NCBI GenBank assembly: GCA_021414005.1
Contig: JAIOPH010000027.1
Span: 372,001 to 436,000, forward strand
Direction: 5' to 3'
Source of the DNA: Chthoniobacter sp.
Lineage (GTDB): Bacteria > Verrucomicrobiota > Verrucomicrobiia > Chthoniobacterales > Chthoniobacteraceae
DNA length: 64,000 nt
Position 1 is the stretch's first letter, and every line of letters begins with the position of its first letter. The notes beneath the pieces are model-generated. The model was not told where the DNA came from. It did no database searches and saw only the letters and a program-made list of their open reading frames with translations. The position numbers and the translations under genes were made by a program. Positions 59,648 through 64,000 of the stretch are shown here, piece by piece.

Positions 59648-60559
59648 ATGACCGACCTCCGCGCGGCTTACCACGACTTTCAAACGCGCGGCGGCATCGC
59701 CGATCTCTCGGCGCGCGTCGAGCTGGTCCTCACCGGTGCGGACCGCGTTCGCTATCTCAACGGCCAGGTCACCAGCAACGTGACGAAACTCGCGACCGGC
59801 CAGACGCAGCCCGCGTGCGTGACCACGGCGAAAGGCCGCCTCTGTGCCGAGGTGCTCATCACGGCCACGGCCGACGCTTTGCACATCGACGCCGACGCCG
59901 CGCTCCGCGACTCGCTGCCTACGCGAATCGAGCGCTACATCATCGCCGATGACGCGGCGCTCGAAGACATCACCGATACGCGCGCCCTCCTGCATTTCCT
60001 CGGCCTCCCGCCGCCTGCCGTCGTCGGCGCTTGGAGTGTGCCCGCGCGCCGTTTCGGACGCTACGGCTGGGACGTGCGCCTGCCCGCCGCCGACCGGGCC
60101 GCCGTCCTCGCGCAGCACCCAGTCCTCGACGCCGCGCTCCTCGAAACCCTCCGCATCGAAGCGGGCATTCCGCGCTGGGGCCACGAACTCGGCGAGGACA
60201 CGCTCCCTCCGGAGGCCGGGCTCGACCGCACGCACATTGATTTTCACAAAGGCTGCTACATCGGCCAGGAGGTCATCTCGCGGCTAAAAAGCGTGGGCCA
60301 CGTCAACCGCCAGCTCAGCGGCTTCATCTCCAACGACGCCACGCCCACCCCCGTTGGCGCGTCCCTTTTTTCGCCCGGCGAAGAACGACCCGCCGGCCTC
60401 ATCACCAGCGCCGCGTGGAGTTTTGCCTTGGAAAAACCCGTCGCCCTCGGCTATCTCCGGCGCGGTTCGCCCACCAGCGGACTGCTCGCCCGCTCCACCG
60501 AACCAACCGGCCCGGAAATCCGCGTTGCCGCCTCTTCACTTCCATTCGTCCCTTCATGA
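59648..60559 (+). CDS. ygfZ: YgfZ/GcvT-like folate-binding protein
   Basis: A 303-residue protein with the glycine-cleavage T-protein fold and the YgfZ signature KGCYIGQE at 201-208. YgfZ helps maintain iron-sulfur clusters in some enzymes with tetrahydrofolate as a ligand. Cytoplasmic. GTG at 59636 is also in frame, but the ATG at 59648 gives the normal MTDLRAAYHD start. Its stop overlaps the next gene start by 4 bases. A glycine-cleavage role is unlikely because no gcvH or gcvP is present. Confidence 0.9.
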   Translation: MTDLRAAYHDFQTRGGIADLSARVELVLTGADRVRYLNGQVTSNVTKLATGQTQPACVTTAKGRLCAEVLITATADALHIDADAALRDSLPTRIERYIIADDAALEDITDTRALLHFLGLPPPAVVGAWSVPARRFGRYGWDVRLPAADRAAVLAQHPVLDAALLETLRIEAGIPRWGHELGEDTLPPEAGLDRTHIDFHKGCYIGQEVISRLKSVGHVNRQLSGFISNDATPTPVGASLFSPGEERPAGLITSAAWSFALEKPVALGYLRRGSPTSGLLARSTEPTGPEIRVAASSLPFVPS

Positions 60560-61203
60560 AAAAGCATCTCATCCTCTTCGCCGCCGCCTGCGCAGCAAGC
60601 CTCGCCACCACGCGGGCCGAAGACGTCGCGCTCGTCACTCTCCGCGTCGGTTCCGATAAAGCGCGGCAGCAGTTCGCGCTCGGGTTTTACGAAAACGACG
60701 CCCCGCGCACCGTCGAAAACTTCAAGAAACTCGCCGGCAAAAAGTTTTACAAAGGTCAAACCATCCATCGCGCCTTTCCCCATCTCCTCGTGCAAATGGG
60801 CGATCCGCTCACGCGCAAGAAGGACCGCGCCAACGTGGGCACCGGCGGCCCCGGCTACACCCTTCCCGCCGAGATTCGCCGCAAGCACACCAAAGGCGCC
60901 GTCGCCGCCGCGCGCTTGCCCGACAAAATCAACCCCATGCGCCTTTCTAGCGGCAGCCAGTTTTTCGTCTGCCTCGCGCCGATGCCGCAGTACGACGGCC
61001 AATACACTGTCTTCGGCGACATCATCTGGGGCCTCGCCACGCTTGACGCCATCAGCACCAAATCCGTGGACAGCAATGACAACCCCATCGACCGCATCGT
61101 CATTGAGTCCGTGAAAATCATGCCCCGCGAGGAGCTTCCCCCCGAGCCCGTGCCCGTGAAACCCGCCATCGCCCCGAAAAAGCCGTGGTGGAAATTATTC
61201 TGA
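60556..61203 (+). CDS. Exported cyclophilin-like peptidyl-prolyl isomerase (second copy)
   Basis: A 215-residue cyclophilin with a signal peptide (about 1-21, ending in TTRAE). The core shows IHRAFPHLLVQMGDP, then SGSQFFVCLAPMPQYDGQYTVFG, and the tail is Pro-rich and ends in KPWWKLF. The catalytic Arg of the family is represented by HRAF, where the usual pattern is FHRxI, so the active site is slightly modified. The ATG overlaps the ygfZ stop as ATGA. Its likely role is prolyl isomerisation outside the cytoplasm. Confidence 0.88.
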   Translation: MKKHLILFAAACAASLATTRAEDVALVTLRVGSDKARQQFALGFYENDAPRTVENFKKLAGKKFYKGQTIHRAFPHLLVQMGDPLTRKKDRANVGTGGPGYTLPAEIRRKHTKGAVAAARLPDKINPMRLSSGSQFFVCLAPMPQYDGQYTVFGDIIWGLATLDAISTKSVDSNDNPIDRIVIESVKIMPREELPPEPVPVKPAIAPKKPWWKLF

Positions 61204-61213
61204 GCACAAACGC

Positions 61214-61242
61214 TTGCGAGCCCCGAAGGGCACTCGTATAAA
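61214..61242 (+). promoter_or_regulatory. Promoter of tRNA-Tyr
   Basis: TTGCGA (61214-61219) and TATAAA (61237-61242) are separated by exactly 17 bases, and the tRNA starts 18 bases after the -10. The fit is good for a strong housekeeping promoter with a leader of about ten bases. The -35 is preceded by CGC exactly as in the PPK2 promoter. Confidence 0.6.
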
Positions 61243-61260
61243 GCGCTCCCCCAAAAAACC

Positions 61261-61343
61261 GGGTAGGTACCGAAGTGGCCAAACGGGGTGGACTGTAAAT
61301 CCACTGGCTTACGCCTTCACAGGTTCGAATCCTGTCCTGCCCA
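61261..61343 (+). tRNA. tRNA-Tyr (GTA anticodon)
   Basis: An 83-base class II tRNA. The 5' acceptor strand GGGTAGG pairs with CCTGCCC at 61336-61342 (one G-T pair), followed by discriminator A at 61343. The anticodon stem GTGGA/TCCAC encloses CTGTAAA with anticodon GTA. A long variable arm (TGGC...GCCT) and the T arm ACAGG-TTCGAAT-CCTGT complete the fold. The CCA end is not encoded. A promoter lies directly upstream, and ribBA follows 43 bases later on the same strand. Confidence 0.96.
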
Positions 61344-61386
61344 TTCTCTCCCCGCACCGATTGCTTGCCACACCGGGGCGCGGCGT

Positions 61387-62607
61387 ATGACTTTCTCCCC
61401 CATGCCCGCCGCTCCGCAGTTCGATTCCATCGCCGACGTTATCCAGGACATCCGCGCTGGACGCATGGTTGTGGTGACCGACGACGAGGACCGGGAAAAC
61501 GAGGGCGACCTCGTCATGGCGGCGGAGAAAATCACGGCGGAGGCGGTCAATTTCATGGCGATGCACGGGCGCGGGCTCATCTGCGCGCCGATCACCGAGG
61601 AACGCGCCGAGCAACTCGGCCTGCAGCGCATGGTGCTGGAAAACCGCGAGAGCTTCCGCACCGATTTCACTGTTTCCATCGACGCCGCCCAAGGCGTCAC
61701 CACCGGCATCAGCGCGCCGGACCGCGCGCGCACCATCCAGCTCCTCGTCGATCCCCAAGCCCGGCCGCACGACCTCGTCCAACCCGGCCACGTTTTTCCC
61801 CTGCGCGCCAAAGCTGGTGGCGTCCTGCGGCGCGCGGGTCACACCGAGGCCAGCGTGGACCTCGCCCGGCTCGCCGGCCTCGCGCCCGCGGGCGTGCTCT
61901 GCGAAATCCTCAACGCCGACGGCACCATGGCGCGGCTGCCCGAACTGCTAAAATTCCGCCGCAAACACCGGCTCCGCCTTTGCTCCATCCGCGATCTCAT
62001 CGCCTATCGCCGCAGCCAGGAGAAACTGGTCGAGCGCGAGCAGATCATCAAACTGCCCACCGACTTCGGCGACTTCGACCTGCACATGTATCGCTCCGTG
62101 GTGGACGGCACCCACCACCTCGCGCTGGTCAAAGGCGAGATCTCTCCGCGCCGCGCCACCCTCGTCCGCGTCCATAGCGAATGCCTAACCGGCGACGTTT
62201 TTGGCTCCATGCGCTGCGACTGCGGCAGCCAGCTTCACACCGCACTCCGGCAGATCGCAGCCGCCGGCTGCGGCGTGCTCCTTTACATGCGGCAGGAGGG
62301 ACGTGGCATCGGCCTACCGGCGAAAATTCACGCCTACAAGCTCCAGGAGGAAGGCCTCGACACCGTGGAAGCCAATGAAAAGCTCGGCTTTCCCGCCGAG
62401 CTGCGCGACTACGGGCTCGGCGCGCAAATCCTCTTCGACCTCGGCGTGCGCAAAATGCGTTTCCTCACGAACAACCCGAAGAAAGTCATCGGCCTCGAAG
62501 GCTATGGCCTGAAGATCGTGGAAGTCGTCCCGATCAAATCACCCGCCAACCCGCACAACGCCCGCTACCTCGAAACCAAGCGGGTGAAGATGGGGCACCT
62601 GCTGTAA
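61387..62607 (+). CDS. ribBA: Bifunctional riboflavin enzyme RibBA (DHBP synthase / GTP cyclohydrolase II)
   Basis: A 406-residue fusion. The N-terminal DHBP synthase has [16 protein letters not shown] near 29 and the later HVFPLRAK and [14 protein letters not shown]. The C-terminal GTP cyclohydrolase II, from about 215, has [20 protein letters not shown] with three zinc Cys and RQEGRGIGL. The enzyme opens GTP to the pyrimidine precursor and makes the four-carbon precursor of riboflavin. Start choice: the ATG at 61387; 61402 is also possible. No FMN riboswitch is visible between the tRNA and the start. It is cytoplasmic. Confidence 0.95.
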   Translation: MTFSPMPAAPQFDSIADVIQDIRAGRMVVVTDDEDRENEGDLVMAAEKITAEAVNFMAMHGRGLICAPITEERAEQLGLQRMVLENRESFRTDFTVSIDAAQGVTTGISAPDRARTIQLLVDPQARPHDLVQPGHVFPLRAKAGGVLRRAGHTEASVDLARLAGLAPAGVLCEILNADGTMARLPELLKFRRKHRLRLCSIRDLIAYRRSQEKLVEREQIIKLPTDFGDFDLHMYRSVVDGTHHLALVKGEISPRRATLVRVHSECLTGDVFGSMRCDCGSQLHTALRQIAAAGCGVLLYMRQEGRGIGLPAKIHAYKLQEEGLDTVEANEKLGFPAELRDYGLGAQILFDLGVRKMRFLTNNPKKVIGLEGYGLKIVEVVPIKSPANPHNARYLETKRVKMGHLL

Positions 62608-62661
62608 GGGAACTGCCGAGAGCACGTCTGGCGCGCTGGGCTCGTCGCCGCCGCTTTTCTT

Positions 62662-63267
62662 TTACTTGCCCGCAGGCTTCGCTGTCGGAGTTTTCTTCGG
62701 GGTGAATAGTTTCAGCCATTCGCCGTAGCCGGCCTCAGCCATCTTTTCCTTGGGGACGAACCGGAGGGCCGCCGAATTAATGCAATAACGCAATCCGCCC
62801 AACTCCTTCGGCCCATCATTAAACACATGCCCCAGATGGGCATCGCCGGTCTTTGAACGTACTTCAGTTCGTTCGATGCCAAGAGATTTGTCGGCCAGAT
62901 CCTTTACCTCGTCGGCGTCGATGGGCTTCGCGAAGCCCGGCCAGCCGCAATCGGTGTCGAACTTGTCCTTTGAGGAAAACAGCGGTTTCCCCGAAATGAT
63001 GTCCACGTAAATGCCCTCGGCGTTGTGCTTCCAATACTCGTTCTGAAATGGTCGCTCGGTGGCGTTCTCACGGGTGACGGCGTACTGCAGCGGAGTGAGG
63101 CGCTTGCGGAGTTCTTCGTCGCTCGGAATGGCGGGCTTGGTTTCGACTTTCATGGGTTTCGGTTTGGTTTTCGGCGCGGAAGATGGCGGCTCGCTCAAGG
63201 CGTGTGGATGGAAGTTGCCAAAGGCCACGACCGAAATCGCGAGGCGGAGAAGACGGGCAGGATTCAT
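62662..63267 (-). CDS. msrB: Exported peptide-methionine (R)-S-oxide reductase MsrB
   Basis: A 201-residue MsrB with an N-terminal signal peptide (about 1-26) and a Lys/Pro-rich spacer. The catalytic Cys lies in [11 protein letters not shown] and a resolving Cys in DTDCGWPGF. The zinc-binding CxxC pairs are absent, so it is the non-zinc type. [13 protein letters not shown] is the conserved core. It repairs oxidised methionine in exported proteins. The ATG at 63267 was chosen because it makes the signal peptide; the frame runs 19 codons further upstream. Confidence 0.92.
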   Translation of the reverse strand: MNPARLLRLAISVVAFGNFHPHALSEPPSSAPKTKPKPMKVETKPAIPSDEELRKRLTPLQYAVTRENATERPFQNEYWKHNAEGIYVDIISGKPLFSSKDKFDTDCGWPGFAKPIDADEVKDLADKSLGIERTEVRSKTGDAHLGHVFNDGPKELGGLRYCINSAALRFVPKEKMAEAGYGEWLKLFTPKKTPTAKPAGK

Positions 63268-63353
63268 AAGTGGGTGCGGATTTTTACAAACTATCATTTT
63301 CTCCGCGACGTCCAGTAAAACCACTTGCGGGCGCTAACGGGACGGAGCGGCGG

Positions 63354-63818
63354 CTATCCACGAGGAGAGCGCGGTATCTGGAGATGGGCGAAGCGGCTGG
63401 CCCAGTCGGTCGGGAGACGCACGGGTTTGCCGGGAGGCATTTGGATCACCGCGAGCATCTGGCGCGAGGTTACGATGATCACGCCGTCGGCGGGGCGGCG
63501 AATTTCGAAGGCGCACCAAAAGCGCAGGCGGTCCACACTTTCGAGTCGGCCGTGGACGATGAGCTGGTCGCCGAGGACGGCGGGTTTCCGGTAGTCGATC
63601 TCCGTGCGGACGACCACGGGGTAAATCTTCGTCCGCGCCATTTCCACGAGACCCATGCCAAGCTGCTCGGCCAGCAGGGTGCGGGCGATTTCGATGAAGC
63701 GGAGGTAGGCGATGTTGTGGACGACGGCGGCGCAGTCGGTGTCGAAAAACATGACCTGCACAGGCACTTCGATTTGTGGCGTCTCGGGTGCGGCGGACTC
63801 GGGAGTTTGGTGTTTCAC
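63354..63818 (-). CDS. Acyl-CoA thioesterase of the 4HBT/YbgC type
   Basis: A 154-residue hotdog-fold thioesterase. FFDTDCAAVVHNIAYLRFIE (24-43) is the YbgC/4-hydroxybenzoyl-CoA thioesterase signature with Asp26 and Asp28. The following DYRKPAVLGDQLIVHGRLE strand and the VIIVTSRQMLAVI strand fit the family. It hydrolyses acyl-CoA, usually short or branched chains, in the cytoplasm. It is divergent from the partial membrane-protein gene at the right edge. Confidence 0.9.
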   Translation of the reverse strand: MKHQTPESAAPETPQIEVPVQVMFFDTDCAAVVHNIAYLRFIEIARTLLAEQLGMGLVEMARTKIYPVVVRTEIDYRKPAVLGDQLIVHGRLESVDRLRFWCAFEIRRPADGVIIVTSRQMLAVIQMPPGKPVRLPTDWASRFAHLQIPRSPRG

Positions 63819-63848
63819 GCTGCGGAGAAAGACTCTAGTTTCCGCCGG

Positions 63849-64000
63849 GTGAACAGCACTTTAGCGCAAGAAAATCAGCCCGCGTCGGCTACTGGGAGAG
63901 CGGCGTTGCTCCGGTGGCTGCCCGCGCTGGTCATCTTGACGGCGGCGCTGGCGTATTACGGGAGCTACCTGCGGTATTGGTTTAATCCACACGACGAAGG
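63849..64000 (+). CDS. Membrane protein, 5' part (GT-C-like candidate, cut by window end)
   Basis: A reading frame opens with GTG at 63849 and runs 50 codons to the window edge without a stop. The residues include a hydrophobic helix (about 20-36, rich in Leu/Ala) followed by YYGSYLRYWFNPHDEG. An Asp-Glu pair just after the first helix is what GT-C transferases of the ArnT/PMT type show in their first outside loop. The frame lies divergent to the thioesterase gene. Because only the first part is present, the function is a guess. Confidence 0.5.
   Translation, partial: MNSTLAQENQPASATGRAALLRWLPALVILTAALAYYGSYLRYWFNPHDE

Noticed and set aside
1..64000. CRISPR arrays, insertion sequences, prophage or toxin-antitoxin modules
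   Set aside because: No regularly spaced repeats, transposase or integrase motifs, phage structural genes or paired small toxin genes were seen on either strand.

Overview
The window is GC-rich, gene-dense bacterial chromosome with almost no spacer DNA: no gap between genes exceeds about 220 bases. No single gene fixes the taxonomy. A DUF6600-type Trp/Tyr-rich secreted protein with a Gln-rich tail, a GbsR/MarR-like regulator beside an RfaH-like antiterminator, a weak Shine-Dalgarno signal and an ExbB-ExbD-TPR unit together suggest a Gram-negative member of the Verrucomicrobiota (inference). There are no insertion sequences, prophage genes or CRISPR arrays.

Layout. (1) 71-4803: MpaA-like M14 peptidase, OsmC protein, two lower-GC orphan genes (lipoprotein and small membrane protein), PPK2 coupled to a LysM lipoprotein, and a polyprenyl-phosphate glycosyltransferase on the minus strand. 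(2) 4879-6165: control region for the next block, with a GbsR/MarR-like regulator, a candidate palindromic operator, an RfaH/NusG-like antiterminator and a structured leader holding an ops-like 12-mer. (3) 6166-42989: a 34-gene surface-polysaccharide operon, all on the plus strand. (4) 42943-49981: thioredoxin-fold protein without redox cysteines, secreted endonuclease/phosphatase-family protein, trypsin-like protease, C39-like peptidase, agmatine deiminase and N-carbamoylputrescine amidase (agmatine to putrescine), and a cyclophilin. (5) 50125-54011: ExbB-like, ExbD-like and a large TPR protein. (6) 54063-64000: orphan amino-acid-binding protein, DUF6600 protein, parvulin, NAD-dependent beta-hydroxyacid dehydrogenase, YgfZ, second cyclophilin, tRNA-Tyr, RibBA, MsrB, a thioesterase and the start of a membrane protein.

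How the big operon works together. Wzm/Wzt imply an ABC-transporter-dependent O-antigen or capsule whose finished chain is recognised through the Wzt C-terminal domain. The operon encodes sugar-nucleotide enzymes for a nonulosonate (NeuB-like synthase, KdsC-like phosphatase, CMP-sugar synthetase, plus an SDR, an aldehyde dehydrogenase and a complete transketolase), a formylated 4-amino-sugar unit (ArnC-like transferase, formyltransferase, WecE-like aminotransferase) and GDP-4-keto-6-deoxymannose (Gmd). It also encodes about ten glycosyltransferases, five methyltransferases, a sulfotransferase-like protein and an MBOAT/SGNH O-acylation pair. Eighteen of its 33 junctions are 4-base start/stop overlaps, so it is almost certainly one translationally coupled unit of nearly 37 kb, which fits the RfaH-like gene just upstream. 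The most unusual part is 14617-23675, where transketolase and aldehyde dehydrogenase sit inside the nonulosonate genes. The chemistry this implies is not one I can match to a known pathway.
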